The position numbers and the translations under genes were made by a program. Below are positions 35,962-43,940 of a DNA stretch of 64,000 nucleotides, piece by piece; position 1 is the first letter of the stretch, and the number at the start of each line of letters is the position of its first letter. The stretch is from Flaviramulus_B aquimarinus (GTDB lineage: Bacteria; Bacteroidota; Bacteroidia; Flavobacteriales; Flavobacteriaceae), in contig NZ_BAABJH010000006.1 of NCBI RefSeq assembly GCF_039543205.1, forward strand, positions 62,001 to 126,000, given 5' to 3'. The notes under the pieces were generated by a model. The model was not told the DNA's origin, did not search any database, and saw nothing but the letters and a program-made list of their open reading frames with translations.

Positions 35962-36162
35962 TTATTCAGTTTTCTTATTGAAAATGTTTTCTCTAGTTAA
36001 AAAACCAACAGAAATAAATATAAAAAACAATATAATCTTCCCTGTTAAATACCCAAAGCCATATTCAGTTAATCTCTGCATATCAGTGACAATAATTGAA
36101 ATTATATTAATTAGTAAGACTAGAGAAATGATTATTGAGATGTAAAAAAAAATCTTTTTCAT
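35962..36162 (-). CDS. Small two-TM protein
   Basis: 66 residues: a hydrophobic segment at 5-26, a short polar loop (TDMQRLTEYGFGYLTG), a second hydrophobic segment at 43-56, and a charged tail. No family recognised. It follows the Bor-like lipoprotein gene on the same strand by 58 bp, but a strong terminator lies between them, so its expression may come from read-through or its own promoter. It may not be a real gene. Confidence 0.4.
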   Translation of the reverse strand: MKKIFFYISIIISLVLLINIISIIVTDMQRLTEYGFGYLTGKIILFFIFISVGFLTRENIFNKKTE

Positions 36163-36177
36163 ATGTGTTCTTTAGTT

Positions 36178-36210
36178 AAGAAGAAGGTCTAAAGACAAGA
36201 CCTTCTTCTT
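36178..36210 (-). terminator. Terminator after the Bor-like gene
   Basis: A perfect 13-bp stem (AAGAAGAAGGTCT / AGACCTTCTTCTT) with loop AAAGACA, 10 bp after the stop of the lipoprotein gene. Confidence 0.75.
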
Positions 36211-36220
36211 TTCAAAGTGA

Positions 36221-36517
36221 TTATTTTGTAACGGTAGTAACCGTTGGTGTGTAAATCCCAAAAGTTATTGCGGAAACTAATCCATTTACAAAAGATTGTC
36301 TAGTGTGGACAGTATAATTTTTCGCTCCATCAGCCATTTGTTTTGAATCAGAAACGCCAACTGGTGCTAAACCATAAATCACGTAATGATTCCATTTAGT
36401 TGTTTGATTGTTTCCTTGAGATCCACTACCGACAACACTTGTGTACGAATAGCAAGAAGTTAATAACATTGATGCTGCAAATACAACTGACATCATTTTC
36501 ATTGTTTTTTTAATCAT
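36221..36517 (-). CDS. Bor-family lipoprotein
   Basis: 98 residues. The lipobox is MLLTSC (Cys at residue 22). The motifs CYSYTSVVG, NHYVIYGLAPVGVSDSKQMA and the C-terminal LVSAITFGIYTPTVTTVTK follow the pattern of lambda Bor, a small outer-membrane lipoprotein that gives serum resistance in E. coli and is otherwise spread on phages and plasmids. A Bor-like gene in a cassette fits mobile cargo. It lies between palindrome elements 3 and 4. Confidence 0.75.
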   Translation of the reverse strand: MIKKTMKMMSVVFAASMLLTSCYSYTSVVGSGSQGNNQTTKWNHYVIYGLAPVGVSDSKQMADGAKNYTVHTRQSFVNGLVSAITFGIYTPTVTTVTK

Positions 36518-36796
36518 TTTTTATATTTTAAATTTATATAATACTCTCTTTGAGTCGCGTGTGGGTATTTTTTACAATGCCTATTTTTATACCTAGAAAT
36601 TATTATCTAATGTTATGTCGATAGATTATAAATTTTAAACTTAAATAGATATGATTATTTATTGAATTATGTAAAATTGCTAAATCAAGCCGATTACAAA
36701 AAGTACATAGTTACAATATTAAAACACAATATCTCGAGAAAAGTAAGTTTTTATATATAATTATTTGAAATTATGAGCCTTATTTCAGTACATGGT
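36518..36796. other. AT-rich gap upstream of the Bor-like gene
   Basis: About 280 bp without a recognisable gene, ending at palindrome element 4. It should contain the Bor-like promoter, but I cannot place the boxes. Confidence 0.4.
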
Positions 36797-36935
36797 CATA
36801 ATTGTTAACGTATTTGTGTATGAGTAGTAGCGAATTAAAAACACTACTTTTTCGGAAAGTAATTTACAAAATAAAAAGTAATAGCGACTTGAATTAAAAC
36901 TCAAGTTGCTATTACTTATACACTTGTTGGCGGTA
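36797..36935. repeat. Palindrome element 4
   Basis: Left arm GTGTATGAGTAGTAGCG (36816-36832); right arm TTGCTATTACTTATACAC (36906-36923). An additional inner hairpin AAGTAATAGCGACTTGA / TCAAGTTGCTATTACTT (about 36876-36919, 16 of 17 pairs) competes with it. It ends with the core GTTGGCGGTA (36926-36935), complement of 39146-39155. Confidence 0.7.
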
Positions 36936-36939
36936 GTTT

Positions 36940-37851
36940 TTATTTATTTACTTCTTTAAGTAATTCGGTTGCGGCTAATTTCCCAAAATCATTAGCAGCT
37001 AAAGGACTAGCTCCTGTAATTAATTTTCGGTCTTTATGAACTGTATTGTCAGCTTCTTCGTTGATGATTGTAACTCCCAAGTTGTTTAGCTTTTCTCCAT
37101 ACTTGTATGGCATATGACCAGGTGTATAACCAATCATTGGTCCTTGCTCATCCACAGCATCTGGAAATGAAGCAATTTTATAACCTTTATATACATAATC
37201 ATCTTTGTTGCTGTTTAAGCCAGCTGCTAATAATGTTGCTGGACCATGACAAATAGCAAGAGTAAACATATCATTATTGTACGACCAGTTTATTAGTTTA
37301 TTCACATCATTGTTTTCTGGTAGTCCTAGCATTGCTCCATGACCTCCAGGAATAAATATGGCAGCATAATCTGTACTTTCACTCATTGTGTTTGAAACAA
37401 AATCTGATAAGCTTCCTGGATTTTCAAATTTACTTTTGAATTCAACATATATTGCTTTTACATGTTCATCATTTTCTGGCATTGCCCATTGTTCTATAAC
37501 TACTGGTTTGCCATTAGGTGTTACAACATCTACTTCAAAGCCAGCATTTCTTAAATGTAGCACAGGTAAAAGTATTTCGACAGGATGATTTCCAGTTGAG
37601 AACTTTTTACCATTAGCCATGGTCATGTTTTTCTGCTCTGTGCAAATCATTAACACCTTTTTATTTCCAGTGTACTTATTTTCATAAACAGTATTATCAA
37701 AATCCGTAGTTGGAGATGTTGCTAATTTTAATGCTAATGGTGATGGAATATAAGATCCGTCTTCAGTTTCTGTTGGTCTCGATGTAAAGTATAAGACAAT
37801 AAAAGCTAGTATGATGATGCTTACAATTATTAATATTATTTTTCTCTTCAT
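36940..37851 (-). CDS. Membrane-anchored DJ-1/PfpI (Hsp31-like) protein
   Basis: 303 residues. An N-terminal TM anchor (5-24) is followed by a DJ-1/PfpI domain. The nucleophile elbow AICHGPATLLAAG (Cys near 202) and FIPGGHGAMLGLPEN (acidic/oxyanion region) are of the Hsp31/HchA glyoxalase-III-like subgroup. Such proteins act on methylglyoxal or as chaperones and protect from reactive electrophiles. It is the last gene of a three-gene minus-strand unit with a nitroreductase (8 bp apart) and a Crp-like regulator, a set that could be a small oxidative or electrophile response cassette. Confidence 0.85.
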   Translation of the reverse strand: MKRKIILIIVSIIILAFIVLYFTSRPTETEDGSYIPSPLALKLATSPTTDFDNTVYENKYTGNKKVLMICTEQKNMTMANGKKFSTGNHPVEILLPVLHLRNAGFEVDVVTPNGKPVVIEQWAMPENDEHVKAIYVEFKSKFENPGSLSDFVSNTMSESTDYAAIFIPGGHGAMLGLPENNDVNKLINWSYNNDMFTLAICHGPATLLAAGLNSNKDDYVYKGYKIASFPDAVDEQGPMIGYTPGHMPYKYGEKLNNLGVTIINEEADNTVHKDRKLITGASPLAANDFGKLAATELLKEVNK

Positions 37852-37859
37852 GGTTTGAT

Positions 37860-38495
37860 TTATATAAATGTTACTAATTTCTCCATTGGTTTTCTAACCT
37901 TTACAAGGTTGACTAACCAATCTTTATCTGCGTCTTTATAGCCTATTGGTAATAGAAGTGTACTTCGTAATCCTTTTTCGCGCAATCCTAGAATTTTATC
38001 TAATGCTTTAGAATCAAATCCTTCCATTGGTGTACTATCTAAACCTTCGTATGCAGCTTGGGTAATGGCAGCCATAAATGCAATATAGGTTTGTCTTGCA
38101 GCATGTTCAAAGTTCGTTTCAGGATCACGTTTAGGATAACCATCTAACAACATTTGACGATAGTTTTCCCAACCTTCATTTTTAAATCCTCTTATTTCGT
38201 TTGTTAAATCGAACATATAATTAATACGATATACCGTATAATTATCCCAAGCTGCAAATACCAATAAATGGGAGCAATCTGTAACTTGTGATTGATTCCA
38301 AGCAATTTCTTTGATACTAGATTTAGTATCATCATTTGTAACTACAAAAACTTCAAAAGGTTGTAATCCACTCGATGTTGGTGCTAACCTAATGGCCTCT
38401 AAAATGTTATCTATTTTTTCTTGAGGAACTACTTCGCCATTCATAGCTTTAGTAGCGTATCGTTCATTTAATTTGTCTAAAAAACTCATTGTCAT
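37860..38495 (-). CDS. NAD(P)H nitroreductase family protein
   Basis: 211 residues. The start FLDKLNERYATKAMNGE and LEAIRLAPTSSGLQPFEVFVV are typical of NfsB/YdgI-type FMN enzymes; GLRSTLLLPIGYKDADKDWL near the end completes the FMN site. It reduces nitro compounds or quinones with NAD(P)H. A second ATG six bases downstream (MSFLDK) could be the start. It is eight bases from the DJ-1 gene and 64 from the Crp-like gene; all three lie in one cassette. Confidence 0.9.
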   Translation of the reverse strand: MTMSFLDKLNERYATKAMNGEVVPQEKIDNILEAIRLAPTSSGLQPFEVFVVTNDDTKSSIKEIAWNQSQVTDCSHLLVFAAWDNYTVYRINYMFDLTNEIRGFKNEGWENYRQMLLDGYPKRDPETNFEHAARQTYIAFMAAITQAAYEGLDSTPMEGFDSKALDKILGLREKGLRSTLLLPIGYKDADKDWLVNLVKVRKPMEKLVTFI

Positions 38496-38559
38496 ATTTT
38501 TAATTATCGTACAAAAGTAAATGATAATTAAAACGTAAATATGAATCTATGGTAATAAA

Positions 38560-39135
38560 TTAGTTTTTGATTCTTTCTTTTCTAATTCTGCTTAGACTCT
38601 GAGGAGTAATACCTAGATATGAGGCAATTTGATAGTTAGGGATTATTTTTTCGAATTCAGTATAATCTTCAATAAACTGATTGTATTTTTCAGCAGCAGA
38701 TAGTGCTAATAAACTTAAAATTCGTTTTTGAAGAGCAGAAATCCGTTTTTCAAGATTCTTACGCTGAATGATTTCAAATTGAGGGAATTCTTGATAAAAT
38801 TTTTCAACTTTAGAATTATCGATTATTAAAACCTTAGAATGTGTTAGGCTTTCGATGGAGACAACAGATTTGCTATCTGTATAAAGTGTTATGTAATCAC
38901 TTATCCACCAGTTCTTAATGGCAAACTGTATTGTGTGTTCTTTTCCGTCTTCCGTTTTGAAAAAAGAACGTAAACAACCACTTACAACAAAAACATGTTC
39001 CTTTTTTAATGAGTTGTCAGTTAGGATTTGTTCTCCTTTAACTAAGTTTTTCTCTTTTATTATTTCGTTTAGTTTATTTTCTATTTCAGGTGAAACTGAA
39101 ACCGTATTTTTAAAATAATCTAAAAGTTCTTTCAT
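38560..39135 (-). CDS. Crp/Fnr-type transcription regulator
   Basis: 191 residues: a cyclic-nucleotide-binding-like beta-roll (about 20-110, with FVVSGCLRSFFKTEDGKEHTIQFAIKNWW), a dimer helix, and a short C-terminal HTH (YQIASYLGITPQSLSRIRKERIK). The Arg and Glu that hold cAMP in Crp are not evident, as is usual in this Bacteroidota group. It is the first gene of the nitroreductase/DJ-1 unit and probably controls it. The inverse core TACCGCCAAC begins 11 bp upstream of its start codon, so its promoter must lie in the palindrome element. Confidence 0.85.
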   Translation of the reverse strand: MKELLDYFKNTVSVSPEIENKLNEIIKEKNLVKGEQILTDNSLKKEHVFVVSGCLRSFFKTEDGKEHTIQFAIKNWWISDYITLYTDSKSVVSIESLTHSKVLIIDNSKVEKFYQEFPQFEIIQRKNLEKRISALQKRILSLLALSAAEKYNQFIEDYTEFEKIIPNYQIASYLGITPQSLSRIRKERIKN

Positions 39136-39145
39136 ATTTTCAAAT

Positions 39146-39272
39146 TACCGCCAACGTTGTTGTATATGGTTTGTTGCGCGTTTTAAGCAACTAATTTAGT
39201 AAATACAAACCGAATAGAAAATCCGCAAGGATTTTCGTAAGTACGCTTGTACTAGCAATGAATTATACACGT
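39146..39272. repeat. Palindrome element 5
   Basis: Starts with the inverse core TACCGCCAAC (39146-39155), then TTGTTGTATATGGTTTGTTG (39157-39176). The right arm GCAATGAATTATACACG (39256-39272) is partly complementary. The middle contains AAAATCCGCAAGGATTTTC, a hairpin shared with element 6. IS110-end sequence follows at 39273. Confidence 0.7.
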
Positions 39273-39293
39273 CTTAAGTTTGTCTTTCATTAA
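39273..39293 (+). mobile_element. Remnant of the left end of an IS110-family element
   Basis: TTAAGTTTGTCTTTCATTAA (39274-39293) is identical to the left end of the IS110 copy at 43031-43050; both follow the TATA(C/T)ACG end of a palindrome. Similarity stops here, so the rest of the element has been lost. Confidence 0.65.
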
Positions 39294-39368
39294 TACTTCC
39301 ACTCCGTTTGATATCTTTTATTAAGTAAATTGCTGGTAACTAAATAGAATATTAGGATAACTATTAAT

Positions 39369-40688
39369 TTATACACCACAAGTAGCAGCGCAGCTGTTTT
39401 TTACTTTGACCTCAGTTTCTTTAATTGCCGTACTGATTCCTGAGCTGCAAACACCAGTTTCTGGTAAATTTAATTCTACTCGTTTTGCACTTTCAAAATC
39501 ACCGTTCATGAAAGCGACTATTGATCTTATTTGCTCATAACCTGTAGTCATTAAAAAGGTGGGAGCACGTCCATAGCTTTTCATCCCAACGATATAAAAA
39601 TCCTTTTCCTTTTGCCTTAATTCTGCTTCTCCATGTGGTCTTACAGTACCACAGCTATGAATATTTGGATCAATTAAATTAGCCAGCTTAGGAACGCTTT
39701 CAAGAGCTGCATCTGAGTCAAAGCGAATTTCTCTTAAGAAATTAAAATCGGGACGAGAGCCTGTATTACTAATTATTTCATCTATACCCTCCAAAACAAA
39801 AGTGTCTTTGTGTTTTAAGCCTTTAATTACTAATTGGTCCTTATTTTTTTCAATTTCATGAATATGCACAGGCGTATGAATCTCAATAGCTCCTGAATTC
39901 ACCAATTTTTCAATTTGAATACCTAAAGCACCTCTTGCCTTAAACTTATCAGCCTCTTGACCACCATACACATCACTAACTTGCCTTTTTCGCAATACCC
40001 AATGAATTTTTGTATTTGGATATTTATGGATAAGATCATTTAATGCTAAAATAGTCCCAATAGCCGAATGTCCTCCGCCCACGACTAAAGTAGTTTTATT
40101 GGCATATTTATCCTCATCTGCTTCATTGATATCGGGCATACCATAATATATTTGGGATCTAATATCCACTTCACCAAGGGCAAATATTCCACCAGATCCT
40201 ACTGGATTTGGACTTTGCCAAGTACCCGAAGCATCAATTACTGCTTTAGCTTCATACAGCTTATACTTGCCATTTTCAATAACTTGAATAGAAAATGGAA
40301 GTTCTTCTCTCTTGGCATCTTTCATTTTATCTAAACCGCTTCTTCCAATGGCGATTACCTTCGAATTCAAATGAATATTTTTTTTAATTTCTGGTAAATT
40401 TGCAAGTGGCTTTAAATAATCTTCAATGAGTTCCTTTCCATAAGGGACATCTGCTTTGTTTGGAATTGGTAATTGCGCTTCTAGTAATAAGGTTTCTGCT
40501 GCCTTGTCAATATTATATTCCCAAGGTGAAAACAACCTTACGTGTCCCCATTTTAAAATATTGGCGCCAATTTGACTTCCTGTTTCAAAAAGAATAAATG
40601 GTTGATTGCTTTTTTTAAGATGTGCGGCTGCGGACAAACCTACTGGACCTCCTCCAATTATTGCTACTGGTAAATCGTGATTATTCAT
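39369..40688 (-). CDS. NAD(P)/FAD-dependent oxidoreductase with Cys-rich tail
   Basis: 439 residues. Two nucleotide-binding motifs are seen: IGGGPVGLSAAAHL (about 10-23, FAD) and TLVVGGGHSAIGTIL (about 199-213, NADPH), with the spacing of thioredoxin-reductase/flavin-monooxygenase-like proteins. The C-terminus GVCSSGISTAIKETEV ... NSCAATCGV carries four Cys (one in GVCSSG, three in the last nine residues), which may bind a metal, metalloid or thiol. Proteins of this kind are found in arsenic and thiol-stress clusters, but no ars gene is near. The SigZ-like sigma factor gene lies 67 bp upstream on the same strand, and its product also has a Cys-containing tail. Confidence 0.75.
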   Translation of the reverse strand: MNNHDLPVAIIGGGPVGLSAAAHLKKSNQPFILFETGSQIGANILKWGHVRLFSPWEYNIDKAAETLLLEAQLPIPNKADVPYGKELIEDYLKPLANLPEIKKNIHLNSKVIAIGRSGLDKMKDAKREELPFSIQVIENGKYKLYEAKAVIDASGTWQSPNPVGSGGIFALGEVDIRSQIYYGMPDINEADEDKYANKTTLVVGGGHSAIGTILALNDLIHKYPNTKIHWVLRKRQVSDVYGGQEADKFKARGALGIQIEKLVNSGAIEIHTPVHIHEIEKNKDQLVIKGLKHKDTFVLEGIDEIISNTGSRPDFNFLREIRFDSDAALESVPKLANLIDPNIHSCGTVRPHGEAELRQKEKDFYIVGMKSYGRAPTFLMTTGYEQIRSIVAFMNGDFESAKRVELNLPETGVCSSGISTAIKETEVKVKNSCAATCGV

Positions 40689-40755
40689 TATTTCTTAGTT
40701 TTAGATTTAATATCATAACCAAGACTAATTCACATATAAAAAGACGCAAAATTCA

Positions 40756-41334
40756 TCAATTATTTTTTCTCGAATTTTTTTGCAGGGGTTCACAATCTGC
40801 TTTAATCTCAATGGAAATAGGGTTTCCCTTGGCATTTATTTCCAAGTTACTGCATTCAATAATTTTCTCTTTCAATAATTTTCTTGCACGTTGAATTCTA
40901 CTTTTAGTGGCCGTTAAACTCAGATTCATTTTTTTTGAAACTTCGATCTGATTAATTCCTTTTATATCTGATAATATAAGTGGCGCAGAATATTTTTCAG
41001 GTAATAATTTTATTAGTGGCTCTACGAATTCTTCAACATCTTCATAGGTGTTATTTTTATCTACTCCAAGTATTTCTGTGACTTCATCTGCGAATTTATT
41101 TTCCTTCTTTAAATGATCGATCACTGTATTGTGGGCAATTTGATACATCCATGATCTAATATTTTTTATTTCATTCCCAGAACAGCAGGATTTGTAAATT
41201 TTCATTAATACCTCATGGGATAATTCATCAGCTAGATCTTCATTTTTAATCTTTTTTAAAATATAATATTTTAATCCACTTTTATATTCTATCCAAAGAG
41301 ATGAGACTTCTTTATAATTTTTAATATTCATCAT
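40756..41334 (-). CDS. SigZ-like RNA polymerase sigma-70 factor
   Basis: 192 residues. Region 2 (ADELSHEVLMKIYKSCC ... IRSWMYQIAHNTVIDHLKKE) and region 4 (LSDIKGINQIEVSKKMNLSLTATKSRIQRARKLLKEKI) are complete. The C-terminal tail ECSNLEINAKGNPISIEIKADCEPL has the spaced Cys pair typical of SigZ, thought to sense redox or metal state. No anti-sigma factor gene is adjacent, so control through the tail is plausible. It likely drives the flavoprotein gene 67 bp downstream. The inverse core of palindrome element 6 begins about 10 bp upstream of its start. Confidence 0.85.
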   Translation of the reverse strand: MMNIKNYKEVSSLWIEYKSGLKYYILKKIKNEDLADELSHEVLMKIYKSCCSGNEIKNIRSWMYQIAHNTVIDHLKKENKFADEVTEILGVDKNNTYEDVEEFVEPLIKLLPEKYSAPLILSDIKGINQIEVSKKMNLSLTATKSRIQRARKLLKEKIIECSNLEINAKGNPISIEIKADCEPLQKNSRKNN

Positions 41335-41342
41335 TATATTAA

Positions 41343-41482
41343 TTAGCTACAACGGTTTGGCTATGGTTTCGTTGCGTGAAAATCCGCAAGGATTTTCCAC
41401 CGTAAACCGAAGATAGCAAATTTGCGAAGACTTTCTGAGAGGAAAGTGAGAAGTAATGACCTATAGCCTTTGTTGTGAGGCG
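41343..41482. repeat. Palindrome element 6
   Basis: Left arm CTACAACGGTTTGGCTATGG (41347-41366), almost identical to element 3; right arm GACCTATAGCCTTTGTTG (41458-41475). The middle has the hairpin AAAATCCGCAAGGATTTTCC. It ends in the next unit core GTTGTGAGGCG (41472-41482). No complement of its inverse core was found at the left end of the flavoprotein/SigZ unit, where an IS110 remnant lies. Confidence 0.7.
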
Positions 41483-41498
41483 TTTTGCCAGTGAAAAT

Positions 41499-42818
41499 TT
41501 AATTTTTTTTCAACGCTCCGTAAACAATCCTTTCCAGACTCTCATTCATTTCACCAATAGCAGGGATGTTTCCACCAGTTTGTCTCAATTGAATAACTAT
41601 TAAATCATTGTTTGGGTCAATCCAGAAGGTTGTGCCAAATGTGCCATCCCAATGATATACACCGTCGGGCTTAATAGGGTGATTATCGGCTATATCAACA
41701 CCATACCCAAACTTGTATGGCCCCCAAGGGTAGTTGATAGTATCAATTTGGTTTTGATGTATCATTTTGGCAGTTTCAGATTCAAGAATTTTAGCTTCCC
41801 CTAGCATACCATCATTAAGCATTGCCTGACAAAAAAGATAGTAATCCCTAGCAGTTCCACTCATTCCAGTACCGCCAGCGAAGTATTTTTGAGTGTTTTG
41901 TATAGGATAATTTAAATTAAACACTGGATTTGGCACAGCTGGTTGCATCTTGCCATTAGCATCAGCCCAGAACAGCGGAACCAAGTCTTTAGCTAATGAA
42001 TCAGGGAAAAAGTATTCCAATTTTTCTATTCCTAAAGGATTTGATATATTCTCTCTAACATAGTCATCAAGTTCCATTCCTGAAACAACCTCAATAACCT
42101 TTCCAAGTACATCCATATTTAATCCATATTCCCATCTCGTACCTGGTTCAAATGCAAGTGGTACTTTTGCTAGTTTATTCATTGATTCAGTTAAGTTACG
42201 AGCAGTGTCAGAAGGCGTTAATGCTGGAATATTTCCTAACTTTTTAAAGATACCCATGTAATTTGGTGGACCAAAAGAATAACTTGTAGGACTCCAGAAA
42301 TAAGGAATTCCAGAAGTATGAGTTAGAAGATGGTGGATAGTTATGGGGTTTTTAGGTTGTTTAATAGTCCATGTTGTATCTATACTATTAAATGAGTCTA
42401 AAACGCCTGTTTCTTTAAATGCAGGAATGTATTTGCTAACAGGGTCACTTAATTTAATTAAACCTTTTTCTATTAGCTGCATAGTAGCTACACATGTTAT
42501 AGGCTTGGTCATTGAGGCTAGTCTAAACAGATTATTTTTTCTGTAAGGCTTTGTTTTTGCAGAATCAGACCAACCAACCTCTGATTCGTAAATTATCCTT
42601 CCGTTTTTAGCAATTAATGTGACAGCTCCAGGAAATTTATCTGCTTTAGTAAATTCCAAAACCATAGATTCAATTTTGGCTAGTGAATCCGAATTCATTC
42701 CTACTACCTCGGGTAACGAGAATTTAAATTTTTCAAAGCTAATTTCTCTTTTCTCATTCTTACATGATTGAAATATAAACGTGATAATTATTACAGGTAA
42801 AATCAAAGATAATTTCAT
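41499..42818 (-). CDS. Class C beta-lactamase-like serine hydrolase, lipoprotein
   Basis: 439 residues with a lipoprotein signal (IITFIFQSC, Cys about 19). The SxxK motif is in LASMTKPI (about 101), the YxN motif in WEYGLNMDVLG (about 230), and the third motif in YHWDGTFGTTFWIDP. This is the family of esterases, D-aminopeptidases and peptide hydrolases related to class C beta-lactamases; antibiotic hydrolysis cannot be assumed. It stands alone between palindrome elements 6 and 7. Only CTCAC is shared between its two presumed core sites, a weak match. Confidence 0.85.
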   Translation of the reverse strand: MKLSLILPVIIITFIFQSCKNEKREISFEKFKFSLPEVVGMNSDSLAKIESMVLEFTKADKFPGAVTLIAKNGRIIYESEVGWSDSAKTKPYRKNNLFRLASMTKPITCVATMQLIEKGLIKLSDPVSKYIPAFKETGVLDSFNSIDTTWTIKQPKNPITIHHLLTHTSGIPYFWSPTSYSFGPPNYMGIFKKLGNIPALTPSDTARNLTESMNKLAKVPLAFEPGTRWEYGLNMDVLGKVIEVVSGMELDDYVRENISNPLGIEKLEYFFPDSLAKDLVPLFWADANGKMQPAVPNPVFNLNYPIQNTQKYFAGGTGMSGTARDYYLFCQAMLNDGMLGEAKILESETAKMIHQNQIDTINYPWGPYKFGYGVDIADNHPIKPDGVYHWDGTFGTTFWIDPNNDLIVIQLRQTGGNIPAIGEMNESLERIVYGALKKN

Positions 42819-42841
42819 TCCATGTCTTCTTTTAGTTTAAT

Positions 42842-43029
42842 GACTCACGGTCTTGTATATGGCTTGTAGCGTGCAAATTAGCGATATTTATTCGGTTGAG
42901 CACAAGCCAGATTTTTAAATTTTATTATTTATCTTTTTTATTGGAAATCGTTAAATTTAAAAAATTGGCGACTTCCCAAACATGTCTTAACTTCGCTTAA
43001 GCAACTAACTAGCTATGAGTTATATACGG
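42842..43029. repeat. Palindrome element 7
   Basis: Left arm GGTCTTGTATATGGCTTGTA (42849-42868) then GCGTG; right arm AGCTATGAGTTATATACG (43011-43028). Along about 190 bp it is clearly similar to element 8, for example ACAAGCCAGATTTTTAAATT in both. The IS110 element begins where its core should be. Confidence 0.75.
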
Positions 43030-43940
43030 CTTAAGTTTGTCTTTCATTAAATTATATAACTAATAGAAAGAACAAAAGAGAGAAATAAGATTAGTATATA
43101 CGGTGAAGCTTTAGACTTCGACAACATTGATAACCCTCTCTCTTTTACTACTAAGATTTCGTTCAGTTCTGTGAGACTTTAGATCTCGATTTCAAGTTGT
43201 TGAAACGTCAGTAGCTCGTTCTTTCCAAAATTCAATTCTTATGAATAAATATAGTGAAATTTATGGATTAGACATAAGTAAAGATGTCTTTGATGTTTAT
43301 GGTTCAGAGTCTGGACATAATCAATTTAAAAATGATGAAAAAGGCTTTAATGTTTTCTTAAAAAGCTTACCAAAAGAAGCTTTAGTAGTCATGGAAGCCA
43401 CAGGATATTATCATTATCGTTTGGCTCAGTTTTTATTTAAATCAAGTGTTTTAGTATCGGTAGTAAATCCGTTATCAGTAAAACGCTTTATCCAGATGAA
43501 GTTGGCCAAAGTAAAGACAGATAAGAGTGATGCTAAAGCTATTTGTGAGTATGGACAAATGAATGATGTTCCACTTTACACAGCCTTAAATGAAGTGCAG
43601 AGTGAATGCTTGCAACTCTTTAGATTACTGGACAGTTACCTAAAACAGCGTACGGCATCAAAGAATAAACTACATGGCGAAGAAACCTTAGGAATACCTT
43701 CAAAGTTTGTGTATCGTTCGTTAAAGCGTAATGTCAAGCATTTACAAAAAGAGATTGCAGCCATAGAGGGGCGTCTATTAGATTTAGTGAAACAAGACCA
43801 GCAACATCAATTAGCGTTAATTGCAGTGGCAAATAAGTTATTAAAGCAGGCATTTGCTATTGCAAAATCTGGAAGACCTTATGATGAAAACTTTGTTTCT
43901 AGATTAGCTTAATATTGCTTGTTTTTTAACTCAGTTCTTT
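43030..43940 (+). mobile_element. IS110-family insertion sequence, internally deleted
   Basis: From TTAAGTTTGTCTTTCATTAA on the left to TTTTTTAACTCAGTTCTTTG on the right, about 910 bp. No terminal inverted repeat or target duplication is seen, as is normal for IS110. It is inserted between the end of palindrome 7 (TATATACG) and the core GTTAGCAAC (43941-43949) of the next unit. Its transposase gene lacks the C-terminal catalytic part, so it is inactive. A hairpin-rich non-coding stretch of about 190 bp precedes the gene, where IS110 elements keep their bridge RNA. Confidence 0.75.
43241..43912 (+). pseudogene. IS110-family transposase with internal deletion
   Basis: 223 residues instead of about 320-330. 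The N-terminal RuvC-like DEDD half is present (YGLDISKDVFDVYG with the first Asp, VVMEATGYYH with the Glu, KVKTDKSDAKAI with the last two Asp). After the coiled part ending LLDLVKQDQQHQ the sequence jumps to AVANKLLKQAFAIAKSGRPYDENF, the normal C-terminal end, so the Transposase_20 domain with its catalytic Ser is missing. The frame is kept, so the deletion is recent or in frame by chance. It is not expected to be active. Confidence 0.85.

Noticed and set aside
41499..42818. Antibiotic-resistance beta-lactamase
   Set aside because: The SxxK and YxN motifs are shared by many non-lactamase serine hydrolases; nothing in the sequence shows antibiotic hydrolysis.
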